Positions 1 to 6,250 are shown, counted from the stretch's first letter. The stretch is 7,907 nt of DNA from CAZYBG01 sp964645155 (GCA_964645155.1 CAZYBG010000125.1:1-7907); one strand, 5' to 3'. Program-made: numbers and translations. The notes: a model not told the origin generated them from the sequence alone.

Positions 1-2
1 TC

Positions 3-782
<780 letters not shown>

Positions 783-834
783 CCGGCCGGCGATGGCGCG
801 CCGCCGCCGGCGGAATCGGGCGCCGCTTGCCAAG

Positions 835-862
835 CCCGGCGGAAGCGCGCACCCTTGCCGGG
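835..862 (+). other. Inverted repeat downstream of ureC
   Basis: CCCGGC (835-840) is a perfect complement of GCCGGG (857-862), with a 16-base loop. It lies in the 121-base gap between the ureC stop and the lipoprotein start. It has no T-run, so it is not a standard intrinsic terminator. It could be a 3' stabilising hairpin of the ureC message or chance in GC-rich sequence. No convincing promoter was seen in this gap. Confidence 0.25.
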
Positions 863-903
863 AAGGGGCCGCCGAGACGCCCCGGCCTTGAGGGAGCACC
901 ACC

Positions 904-1224
904 ATGAGAAGAGCGCCGCACCGCGCCGCCGCAGTCCTGCCGGCCATCCTCGCGCTGGCCGCCTGCACCAATGACCCCGGGTTCCGCGGCGTCAGCGGGG
1001 TCCGCACCATCATCGCCGCCGAGGCGGCGGCCTGCACCTATGTCATCAACATCCGCGCCGCGCCGGGCGTCTACGGGCCGCTCGCCCAGCAGGGGCTGGA
1101 ATATACCCGCAACATCGTGCTGGCCGATGCGCAGAAGGCCGGCGCCAACGCGGTGGTGTTCGACGAGGTCTCGCCCGGCACGCTGGTGACCGAGGTCACT
1201 GCGACGGCCTATCGCTGCCCCTGA
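904..1224 (+). CDS. Small predicted lipoprotein, unknown function
   Basis: The 106-residue product starts with a short basic stretch, a hydrophobic segment and the lipobox LAAC, with the lipidated Cys at residue 21. It should be exported by Sec, cut by signal peptidase II and anchored in the envelope. The mature part is about 85 residues with two further Cys (44 and 105) that could form a disulfide. A central stretch A-x-x-A-G-A-N-A-V-V (about 76-85) resembles the core of RcsF and DUF4156 lipoproteins; that family link is my inference from the pattern only. GGGAG lies 9 bases before the ATG. It sits between ureC and two DUF1127 genes, with no visible tie to urease. It is probably a real gene because of its clean signal peptide, ribosome site and conserved-looking body. 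Confidence 0.85.
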   Translation: MRRAPHRAAAVLPAILALAACTNDPGFRGVSGVRTIIAAEAAACTYVINIRAAPGVYGPLAQQGLEYTRNIVLADAQKAGANAVVFDEVSPGTLVTEVTATAYRCP

Positions 1225-1276
1225 CGGCGGGGCCGCCCGGCTGCACCACGCGCAGGGCGGCCATGCATTGGCCGGC

Positions 1277-1306
1277 CTGACACCTGCGGGCCCGCGGCCC
1301 CATCTT
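1277..1306 (+). promoter_or_regulatory. Candidate promoter for first DUF1127 gene
   Basis: CTGACA (1277-1282) and CATCTT (1301-1306) are separated by 18 bases, matching the sigma70 -35 at 5/6 and the -10 at 3/6. Transcription would start near 1313, giving a leader of about 37 bases. The -10 lies exactly 12 bases before a GGAAACC repeat, the same distance as the TATCCT element before the second DUF1127 gene. That shared spacing is the main support. A stress sigma factor could be used instead. Confidence 0.4.
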
Positions 1307-1318
1307 GGCTGCAAGGGA

Positions 1319-1345
1319 GGAAACCCGGGCAGCAAGGAGGTTTCC
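1319..1345 (+). promoter_or_regulatory. Leader hairpin or operator before first DUF1127 gene
   Basis: GGAAACC (1319-1325) is fully complementary to GGTTTCC (1339-1345), giving a 7-bp stem with a 13-base loop. The ribosome site AAGGAGG (1334-1340) lies in the loop and runs two bases into the 3' arm. The ATG follows 4 bases after the stem. The same element precedes the neighbouring paralog. It may control translation as a hairpin, or be a DNA operator just past the transcription start. Confidence 0.55.
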
Positions 1346-1349
1346 GCAC

Positions 1350-1577
1350 ATGTCCGCCACCACCACCGACGTCGCAGGGCGCTCCGGCGCCGAGGTTCGC
1401 CACGGCGAGGGGTTTCTCACCACGCTCGGCCGCTGGTTCGTCCGCGGCATGGACCTCCAGGCGCGCACCGACGAGATCGCCCGCCTGCAGGCGCTGTCCG
1501 ACAGCGAGCTTGCCGCCCGCGGCATCGCGCGAGAGCGGATCGTCCACCATGTGTTCCGCGACAAGCTGGGCGGCTGA
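1350..1577 (+). CDS. DUF1127 small protein, first paralog
   Basis: The 75-residue product ends in a DUF1127 (YjiS-like) module from about residue 33: an Arg-rich helix followed by ALSDSELAARGIAR and a short basic tail. In other alphaproteobacteria, DUF1127 proteins are reported to affect phosphate metabolism and RNA turnover and are often stress-induced; that is family knowledge, not shown here. The start at 1350 is chosen because AAGGAGG ends 9 bases before it. An in-frame ATG at 1305 lacks such a site and lies before the predicted transcription start. The gene has its own candidate promoter and leader hairpin. It is followed 147 bases later by a paralog with a nearly identical C-terminal motif, so the two arose by duplication. 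Confidence 0.9.
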   Translation: MSATTTDVAGRSGAEVRHGEGFLTTLGRWFVRGMDLQARTDEIARLQALSDSELAARGIARERIVHHVFRDKLGG

Positions 1578-1653
1578 AGCCGCCGGCCGCTGGCCCCCTT
1601 GCGGGTCCGCCCAAGCCACCCGCCCCGCGCAACCCGGCCTTGCACCGGAACGG

Positions 1654-1684
1654 CTGCCGCGGGGCACCCAATCCGGGCTATCCT
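1654..1684 (+). promoter_or_regulatory. Candidate promoter for second DUF1127 gene
   Basis: TATCCT (1679-1684) fits the -10 consensus at 4/6 and lies 12 bases before GGAAACC, as CATCTT does in the first leader. The -35 is poor: CTGCCG at 1654-1659 with a 19-base spacer. The call rests on homology with the sister leader rather than on a strong promoter match. Transcription would start near 1691. Confidence 0.3.
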
Positions 1685-1696
1685 CCCCCTCAGGGG

Positions 1697-1722
1697 GGAA
1701 ACCGTTCATCGAAAGGGTTTCC
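1697..1722 (+). promoter_or_regulatory. Leader hairpin or operator before second DUF1127 gene
   Basis: GGAAACC (1697-1703) and GGTTTCC (1716-1722) form the same 7-bp stem as in the first DUF1127 leader, here with a 12-base loop. The ribosome site GAAAGGG (1711-1717) lies mostly in the loop and enters the 3' arm by two bases. The start codon is 2 bases after the stem. The loop sequences differ while the arms are identical, which suggests the pairing or the arm sequence is under selection. Confidence 0.55.
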
Positions 1723-1724
1723 AC

Positions 1725-1955
1725 ATGTCCGTCATCGACCTCAACACCCAGAAGCTTCACGACCGCACGCTCCGCGCCCGTGTCGACGCCTTCTTCGCCA
1801 CGCTCGGACAGGGCGTGAACGCCTATCTCGAGCGGCAGTCCCGCATCGAGGAGATCGAGCGGCTGGCGGCACTGAGCGACGCCGAGCTTGCCGCGCGCGG
1901 CATCGCGCGCGACGGCATCGTCCAGCACGTGTTCCGCGACAGGTTCCACGTCTGA
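1725..1955 (+). CDS. DUF1127 small protein, second paralog
   Basis: The 76-residue product carries the same DUF1127 module as the gene before it: ALSDAELAARGIAR, then a HVFRDR tail. The N-terminal half differs between the two, so they are diverged paralogs rather than a recent copy. The start at 1725 follows GAAAGGG by 7 bases. An in-frame ATG at 1599 lacks a ribosome site and lies upstream of the predicted transcription start. The gene is followed by 90 bases before ureE. The role is unknown; the family is usually linked to stress or phosphate responses. Nothing ties it to nickel or urea except position inside the urease cluster. Confidence 0.9.
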   Translation: MSVIDLNTQKLHDRTLRARVDAFFATLGQGVNAYLERQSRIEEIERLAALSDAELAARGIARDGIVQHVFRDRFHV

Positions 1956-2045
1956 TTCCCCGGCCTTCCGCCCCCGCGGGCTTCGCTTCCGCGGCGGCGC
2001 GCGCTATCGTCAGCCGCAGGCATGAACCAGCGGAGGGCGACCGAC

Positions 2046-2594
2046 ATGACCGACCTGCCGAGGGCGAGCCGGATCGCGGCGGCCGGAACCTGGTCGGGCG
2101 CGGCCGACCGCGTGGTGCTCGACTATGACGGGCGATTCCTGCGCCGCAAGCTGCTGATCGGCGAGGGCGGGCTCTCGTTCCTCGCCGACCTGCCGCAGAC
2201 CCGCAGCCTCGATGCCGGCGACGCCCTCGTCCTCGACGACGGCCGCTGCGTCGAGATCGCGGCCGCCGACGAGCCCGTCTACCGGGTGGCGGGCGATCTG
2301 CCGCGGCTCGCCTGGCACATCGGCAACCGCCACACGCCGTGCGAGATCGGCGCCGCCGCGCTGACCATCCGGCAGGACCATGTCCTGGGGGAAATGCTGG
2401 CGGGCCTCGGCGCCACGGTGACCGAGGCCCGGGCGCCGTTCCGCCCGGAAGGTGGCGCCTACGGCATCGGCCGCACGCTTGGGCACGACCACGGGCCGGG
2501 CCACGGCAGCGTGCACCACCATGCCTCGCACCACCACCTGGCCGACGAGGACGAGGAGGCGGAAGAGCCGGGGGACCCGGGCACCCGGGCATGA
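2046..2594 (+). CDS. ureE: Urease accessory protein UreE, nickel metallochaperone
   Basis: UreE binds nickel in the cytoplasm and hands it to UreG for delivery to the urease active site. The 182-residue product has an N-terminal peptide-binding half and a metal-binding half. The motif GNRH places His at residue 96, equal to K. aerogenes H96, the bridging nickel ligand; QDH gives His 112. A His-rich tail (nine His between 147 and 164) probably stores extra nickel and is followed by an acidic stretch. GGAGGG ends 8 bases before the ATG at 2046, so this start is preferred to the ATG at 2022. A TATCGT at 2005-2010 resembles a -10 but has no good -35. The stop overlaps the ureF start as ATGA. Confidence 0.96.
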   Translation: MTDLPRASRIAAAGTWSGAADRVVLDYDGRFLRRKLLIGEGGLSFLADLPQTRSLDAGDALVLDDGRCVEIAAADEPVYRVAGDLPRLAWHIGNRHTPCEIGAAALTIRQDHVLGEMLAGLGATVTEARAPFRPEGGAYGIGRTLGHDHGPGHGSVHHHASHHHLADEDEEAEEPGDPGTRA

Positions 2595-3229
2595 GCGTGG
2601 CCGGCCTGCTCGCGCTCGGCCAGTGGCTCTCGCCGGCCTTTCCGCTGGGCGGGTTCGCCTATTCGCACGGCCTCGAGGCCGCGGTGGCCGCGGGCGAGGT
2701 GACCGATGCCGCCGGGCTCGGCGGCTGGATCGCCGCCGTGCTGGCCCATGGCGCGGGCCGCGCCGACGCGATCCTGCTTGCCGAGGCACTGAAGCCCGGC
2801 GCCGACCATGCCGCGCTGGCCGATCTCGCCCGCGCGCTCGCCGCCTCGCGCGAGCGGCTGGAGGAGACCGAGGCGCAGGGCGCCGCGCTGGCGCGGACGG
2901 TGGCCGCGCTGACCGGCCGGGTGCTCGCGCCGATGCCGCTGCCGGTGGCGCTCGGCGCCGCCGCCGCGCCGCTCGGCCTCGCCCCGGCGACGGTCGCGGC
3001 GCTCTATCTCGCCGCCTTCGCCACCACGCTGGCGCTTGCCGGCATCCGCTTCATCCCGCTCGGCCAGACCGAGGGCCAGGCGGTGATCGCCGGGCTGCAC
3101 CCGCTGATCGGGCGGATCTCCGACGACGCGGTGTCGGCCGGCCTCGACGGGCTCGGCGCGGCGGCGATCGGCGCCGACATTGCCGCGATGCGCCACGAAA
3201 CGCTGGAGGTGAGGATCTTCCGCACATGA
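2591..3229 (+). CDS. ureF: Urease accessory protein UreF
   Basis: UreF is an all-helical cytoplasmic protein that joins UreD/UreH and UreG on apo-urease and gates GTP-dependent nickel insertion. The 212-residue length is close to usual for the family. Recognisable signatures are WLSPAFPLGGFAYSHGLE near the N-terminus, RFIPLGQTEGQ in the last third, and a C-terminal MRHETLEVRIFRT. The start overlaps the ureE stop by four bases (ATGA), so translation is likely coupled, and its own stop overlaps the next start in the same way. The ureD gene is not in this window and would be expected upstream of ureC. Confidence 0.96.
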   Translation: MSVAGLLALGQWLSPAFPLGGFAYSHGLEAAVAAGEVTDAAGLGGWIAAVLAHGAGRADAILLAEALKPGADHAALADLARALAASRERLEETEAQGAALARTVAALTGRVLAPMPLPVALGAAAAPLGLAPATVAALYLAAFATTLALAGIRFIPLGQTEGQAVIAGLHPLIGRISDDAVSAGLDGLGAAAIGADIAAMRHETLEVRIFRT

Positions 3230-3390
3230 TGAGCACGACCGAAACCGGACACCGGCTTGCCGAGGCGCTCAACCCCGGCCTCGAGGCCACGCTCGAGGCG
3301 CTCTATGGCGGCCTGCCGGCGGCGATCAACGGCCTGAACGCCGCGCTCGAGGTCTTCGCCGCGGAGGATGCCGCCGATGGCCAGCCCTAA
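3226..3390 (+). CDS. Unknown 54-residue protein between ureF and ureG
   Basis: The start overlaps the ureF stop as ATGA (a second ATG follows at 3229), and the stop TAA at 3388-3390 lies 14 bases inside ureG. GGAGGTGAGG (3205-3214) ends 11 bases before the ATG. The product is mostly helix-forming, with LNPGLEATLEALYGGLPAAI in the middle and an acidic end; no metal-binding His or Cys cluster and no membrane segment is visible. I do not recognise it. The frame is also open far upstream, which is common at this GC content and weakens the ORF as evidence. The tight fit between two overlapping genes is the best argument that it is translated. A role with UreF or UreG would be pure inference. Confidence 0.6.
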   Translation: MMSTTETGHRLAEALNPGLEATLEALYGGLPAAINGLNAALEVFAAEDAADGQP

Positions 3391-4075
3391 CGGCCCGCTC
3401 CGGGTCGGCATCGGCGGCCCGGTGGGCGCCGGCAAGACGACGCTGACCGAGCAGCTCTGCCGGGCGCTCGCCCCCCGGGTCTCGATGGCGGTCGTCACCA
3501 ACGACATCTACACCCGCGAGGATGCCGAATACCTGATGCGGGTCCAGGCGCTGCCGCTGGAGCGGATCATCGGGGTCGAGACCGGCGGCTGCCCGCATAC
3601 CGCGATCCGCGAGGATGCCTCGATCAACCTCGCCGCAATCGAGGCGCTGAAGGCGCGGATCGCCGGGCTCGACCTGATCCTGATCGAATCGGGCGGCGAC
3701 AACCTCGCCGCGACCTTCTCGCCCGAGCTCGCCGACCTGACGATCTACGTGATCGACACCGCGGCCGGGCAGGACATCCCGCGCAAGAAGGGCCCCGGCG
3801 TGACGCGCTCGGACCTCCTCGTGGTGAACAAGATCGACCTCGCGCCCCATGTCGGCGTCGATCCCGTGCTGCTCGAGGCCGATACCCGAGCCGCCCGGGG
3901 AGCGCGACCGTTCGTCCTCGCCTCGCTCCGGGCCGGCCGCGGCGTCGCCGAGGTGGCCGGGTTCATCATCCGCATGGGCGGGATCGAGGCGGGCGCCGAC
4001 CGGGGCGCCGACCGGGGCGCCGACCGGGACATCGGCGCGGGCGACGAGCGGAGCGCGGTGTCGCCGGCAGGCTGA
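3377..4075 (+). CDS. ureG: Urease accessory GTPase UreG
   Basis: UreG is a SIMIBI-class GTPase whose GTP-dependent dimer carries nickel from UreE to the UreF/UreD/urease complex. The P-loop GPVGAGKT is at residues 14-21, the nickel-binding Cys-Pro-His at 72-74 (C72 and H74 as in K. aerogenes), then ESGGDNL and the guanine-specificity motif NKID. The start at 3377 follows GGAGG (3363-3367) by 9 bases; the ATG at 3368 abuts that site and is unlikely. At 232 residues it is about 25 longer than usual. The extra sequence is a C-terminal tail with three Gly-Ala-Asp-Arg units encoded by a 12-bp tandem repeat. It is the last urease gene seen; tRNA-His faces it 37 bases away. Confidence 0.96.
   Translation: MASPNGPLRVGIGGPVGAGKTTLTEQLCRALAPRVSMAVVTNDIYTREDAEYLMRVQALPLERIIGVETGGCPHTAIREDASINLAAIEALKARIAGLDLILIESGGDNLAATFSPELADLTIYVIDTAAGQDIPRKKGPGVTRSDLLVVNKIDLAPHVGVDPVLLEADTRAARGARPFVLASLRAGRGVAEVAGFIIRMGGIEAGADRGADRGADRDIGAGDERSAVSPAG
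3991..4026 (+). repeat. 12-bp tandem repeat, three copies, in ureG 3' end
   Basis: GGGCGCCGACCG occurs three times without change at 3991-4002, 4003-4014 and 4015-4026. It encodes repeated Gly-Ala-Asp-Arg in the C-terminal extension of UreG, beyond the usual end of the family. In-frame 12-bp units could expand or contract without breaking the gene. Confidence 0.9.
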
Positions 4076-4112
4076 TCCGGGGAGGTCTGCTTCCGGCGAG
4101 GTCCGGGGGGGA

Positions 4113-4189
4113 TGGTACCGACGCCCCGGCTCGAACGGGGGACCCCCAGATCCACAATCTGGTGCTCTAACCAACTGAGCTACGTCGGC
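4113..4189 (-). tRNA. tRNA-His (anticodon GUG)
   Basis: The - strand folds as a full 77-base cloverleaf: acceptor GCCGACG paired with CGTCGGT, D stem GCTC/GAGC, anticodon stem CCAGA/TCTGG, loop TTGTGGA, and T arm CCCCG-TTCGAGC-CGGGG. The anticodon GTG is at 4153-4155. The 3' ACCA is encoded, so the discriminator is A73. The first pair is G1-U72 and the base before G1 is T, so there is no encoded G-1. Normal bacterial tRNA-His has G-1 paired with C73; this form is known from a clade of Alphaproteobacteria. A strong promoter lies just upstream. It converges with ureG and no T-rich terminator is visible between them. Confidence 0.97.
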
Positions 4190-4200
4190 ACGCGAGGGGC

Positions 4201-4229
4201 GATCTAGCGCCGTTCCGGCGGGATTGCAA
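4201..4229 (-). promoter_or_regulatory. Sigma70-type promoter of tRNA-His
   Basis: On the - strand, TTGCAA (4224-4229) and TAGATC (4201-4206) are separated by exactly 17 bases. They match -35 at 5/6 and -10 at 4/6. The predicted start is a few bases before the mature tRNA 5' end. The bases after the -10 are GC-rich (GCCCCTCGCG), the type of discriminator associated with stringent control of stable RNA genes. Confidence 0.8.
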
Positions 4230-4416
4230 GATTCGCCCCGGCCCCACCCCCGGGGCTCCCCAAACCGCGGCAGCACCACGCGCGGCCGCCCGGCGCCGCC
4301 CGCAGATGCCGCGCGCGAGGGGCGCCGCGAACGCGGCGGCCAGCGTCCGGCCCCTGGCCGTCGCCACGATCCCGCGCTTGCGCCGCCCTGCCAGCGGGAG
4401 TAGCGCTCGCCGAACG

Positions 4417-4451
4417 GATCCGACGGGGGACCCGACGGAGATCAGACGGGG
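4417..4451 (+). repeat. Three imperfect direct repeats before DUF6324-like gene
   Basis: Three copies of a GAYCVGACGGRG-like unit start at 4417, 4429 and 4440 (the second is one base shorter). They end 8 bases before the ATG at 4460, and the last copy supplies the probable ribosome site GGGGG. They may be a regulator-binding array or replication slippage. The rest of 4230-4416 holds no gene or RNA that I can support. Confidence 0.45.
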
Positions 4452-4459
4452 GCGCCGGC

Positions 4460-4741
4460 ATGGGCATCGACAGGCAAAGCGACATCTCGGCCAACCTGCA
4501 GATCGGGCCGACCTCGCTCGGCATGGTCCGCATCTATGTCGAGGCCGAGGGCGTGGACCTCCCGCTCGATTTCGAGCCGGAGGAGGCCGAGGAGATCGCC
4601 GAGGAACTGCGCGCCGCAGCCGAACGCGCCCGCGCAATGGCTGCCCGCCCCGGCGACAGCGGCAGTGGCGGCGGCGGCGGCGCACCTTCCGGCCAGCCGC
4701 AGCGCCACGGCAAGCCGCCGCGCAAGCCGGGCCGCCGCTAG
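4460..4741 (+). CDS. Small DUF6324-like protein, unknown function
   Basis: The 93-residue product has a compact N-terminal domain of about 60 residues: SDISANLQIGPT, then GMVRIYVEAEGVDLPLDF, then an acidic helix EPEEAEEIAEELRAAAERAR. I match this from memory to DUF6324, a small uncharacterised family of Alphaproteobacteria. After about residue 65 the chain becomes a Gly/Ser/Pro-rich, then Arg/Lys-rich tail that looks disordered. No signal peptide, membrane segment or catalytic motif is visible, so it is probably cytoplasmic. Three direct repeats lie just upstream. Its stop codon shares the CTAG at 4738-4741 with the opposing mmcB gene. Confidence 0.85.
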   Translation: MGIDRQSDISANLQIGPTSLGMVRIYVEAEGVDLPLDFEPEEAEEIAEELRAAAERARAMAARPGDSGSGGGGGAPSGQPQRHGKPPRKPGRR

Positions 4742-5199
4742 AGGATCATCGCCGCCGGCAGGCCTGGGTCGCGCGCCGCCTGCAGCCGCAGCGCGGCATG
4801 GCGGGCGAACCTGTGCAGCACCGCCTTGCGGCGCGCCGGCGCGAGCGGCGTCTCGGGCCCGAAGCGGACCAGTTCGGCATCGTAGGCATCCGCAAGGATG
4901 AGGCCGCTGCCCTCGGGCAGCAGATCGACCGGAAAGTCGGCATCGACCGCCCAGAAGAACCGGTCGCACCAGTCGAGATAGCCCTGCCACTTGCGGTCGG
5001 CCATGAAGTCGGCGCGGCAGGACTTGCACTCGACGACCCAGACCTCGCCCCGCGGCCCGAGCGCCATCACGTCGACCCTGAGGCCCGTCGCCAGCACCAG
5101 CTCCTCGACCGTGACGAAGTCGTGGCCGAGCAGATGCCGGCAGACGCCGCGGGCGAGAAGCTGGCCGGGAGCTGCGGCGGTGGACAAGGTCGCGGACAT
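4738..5199 (-). CDS. mmcB: MmcB family DNA repair protein
   Basis: The 153-residue product matches the MmcB family, named from SOS-induced genes of Caulobacter needed for mitomycin C resistance. Visible features are RVDVMALGPRGEVWVVECKS (Asp 43, Glu 57, Lys 59), fitting the D...ExK core of PD-(D/E)XK nucleases, then DRKWQGYLDWCDRFFWAVDADFP and a C-terminal PARRKAVLHRFARHAALRL. A nuclease activity is inferred from this fold. The start at 5199 fits the family N-terminus; no ribosome site precedes it, and the promoter predicts transcription from the ATG itself. The frame stays open further upstream, but that part overlaps the membrane-protein gene in another frame. A LexA box sits in the promoter. 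Confidence 0.93.
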   Translation of the reverse strand: MSATLSTAAAPGQLLARGVCRHLLGHDFVTVEELVLATGLRVDVMALGPRGEVWVVECKSCRADFMADRKWQGYLDWCDRFFWAVDADFPVDLLPEGSGLILADAYDAELVRFGPETPLAPARRKAVLHRFARHAALRLQAARDPGLPAAMIL

Positions 5200-5205
5200 T
5201 CGCCG

Positions 5206-5234
5206 ACTATGAACAGATGGTGAACGTCTGTAAA
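5206..5234 (-). promoter_or_regulatory. mmcB promoter
   Basis: On the - strand, TTTACA (5229-5234, 5/6 match to -35) and CATAGT (5206-5211, 4/6 match to -10) are spaced by 17 bases. Six bases separate the -10 from the ATG, so the expected start site is the A of the start codon. That agrees with the absence of a ribosome site. The LexA box fills most of the spacer. Confidence 0.75.
5211..5225 (-). promoter_or_regulatory. LexA (SOS) box
   Basis: GAAC-N7-GAAC on the + strand (GTTC-N7-GTTC on the - strand) is a perfect match to the SOS box of Alphaproteobacteria. It overlaps the promoter spacer and the edge of the -10 of mmcB, where bound LexA would block RNA polymerase. Known SOS control of mmcB in Caulobacter supports the reading. 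Confidence 0.88.
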
Positions 5235-5272
5235 GGTCCCCCGGCGCACCGTACCCGCGTTTCGCCGAAAGG

Positions 5273-6250
5273 TCAGTCGGCCCGGGCGACCCTGCGGATC
5301 GTCTGGCCGAGCACCGTCGCGCTCCCGGCGATCTCGATCGTGTCCCCCGGGCGCAGCGAGCGCAGCAGTTCAGGCGGCAGATTGCAGATCTCCTGCGACG
5401 CCGCCGTCGCGGTCCTGATCTCCAGCACGCCGCGGCAGCCCTTCCGGTTCTCGAAGCGCTCCGAGGCCAGAACGACGGCCTGCTGCGACGCCTCGCTGCC
5501 CCAGAGTGCCGCGGCGGCCGCCGTCGTCCCCCGCGCCATGAGCGCCCAGAAACCGAAGACGGCGATTGCCAGCCAGAAGGCCGACCAGAGAAGCATCCGG
5601 GGCAGGACGCGGCGCCGCTCGCCCGGCGGCGCCGCAAGGAAGAAAATGCCGAAGAAGACCGCGGCCGACAGCAGGCCCCCACAGGCTGCGACGACCTGCG
5701 ACGCCTTCGCCCAGCCCGGGGACGGGATCGTCTGGAGCCCGAGCATGTGGGTGACTGCCCCGAACACAGGCAGAAGGACGATCGTGGTGATGACGATCCG
5801 CACGGGCATCGGCAACTCGCGCATGTTCTGTCCGGCGATGACCGAAAGCTCGTGAAGGCCGAGGCCGGGCAGCCTCACGATCCCGCGGAATGCGACGCCC
5901 GGCACCACGTAGGCCACCACCAGCAGGCCGGCGGCGAGGCCGAACCAGGCCGCGGGAACCCCCGCCAGCCGTGCGGTCAGCGCGAGGATGCCGATCGCAA
6001 TGGCACACAGCACGCGCACGACGTACGGACCTGCATGCAGCGCCGCCTTTCGAAGCGCAGGGACGAGGCGGTGGTTGAACATCAACGCGAGGCTGAGACC
6101 TCCGCCGAGCAGGACGACACCGAACCGGATCGCGTCCGTCAGCGGCGCACGCGGATATGCCGCCGCATTTGCGAGCGCCAGGACCACGACGGGAAGCGCC
6201 GCGATGCCGACGGCGACAGAGACGAAGCGCGTGAAGCCCGATGCGGTCAT
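5273..6250 (-). CDS. Polytopic membrane protein with soluble C-terminal domain, unknown function
   Basis: The 325-residue product has about seven hydrophobic segments (roughly 9-31, 41-59, 77-95, 99-120, 150-170, 183-206, 219-239). A C-terminal domain of about 80 residues follows, with Cys 272 and 289 and a beta-like end, LRPGDTIEIAGSATVLGQT. I do not recognise the family; no transporter or enzyme motif is evident. The start at 6250 is the first ATG in the frame; its ribosome site is weak and no promoter stands out. Codons such as GCA, GGT, CCT, TTG, ATT and TGT are used more than in neighbouring genes, suggesting low expression or later acquisition. It lies 73 bases upstream of mmcB on the same strand, but mmcB has its own promoter. 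Confidence 0.8.
   Translation of the reverse strand: MTASGFTRFVSVAVGIAALPVVVLALANAAAYPRAPLTDAIRFGVVLLGGGLSLALMFNHRLVPALRKAALHAGPYVVRVLCAIAIGILALTARLAGVPAAWFGLAAGLLVVAYVVPGVAFRGIVRLPGLGLHELSVIAGQNMRELPMPVRIVITTIVLLPVFGAVTHMLGLQTIPSPGWAKASQVVAACGGLLSAAVFFGIFFLAAPPGERRRVLPRMLLWSAFWLAIAVFGFWALMARGTTAAAAALWGSEASQQAVVLASERFENRKGCRGVLEIRTATAASQEICNLPPELLRSLRPGDTIEIAGSATVLGQTIRRVARAD

Noticed and set aside
1679..1691. CCTCC-rich stretch resembling the loop motif of CcsR small RNAs that accompany DUF1127 genes
   Set aside because: Only one partial match, no flanking stem-loop series, and it sits at a probable -10 element.
1684..1699. Hairpin TCCCCC-TCAG-GGGGGA that would compete with the second DUF1127 leader stem
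   Set aside because: Its 5' arm overlaps or precedes the predicted transcription start near 1691, so it would not be fully present in the RNA.
4235..4256. Inverted repeat GCCCCG/CGGGGC upstream of the tRNA-His promoter
   Set aside because: No gene ends nearby to need a terminator and there is no T-run; short GC palindromes are expected by chance here.
3603..4279. Long minus-strand frame opposite ureG running through the tRNA
   Set aside because: It is antisense to a secure UreG and crosses the tRNA-His gene and its promoter.
4204..4459. Possible minus-strand gene between tRNA-His and the DUF6324-like gene
   Set aside because: Open frames exist but are Arg/Ala-rich shadow translations overlapping the tRNA promoter, with no ribosome site or family resemblance.
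5200..5682. Upstream extension of the mmcB frame
   Set aside because: It overlaps the membrane-protein gene in another frame, reads as Arg/Ser-rich low-complexity sequence, and would place the LexA promoter inside the gene.
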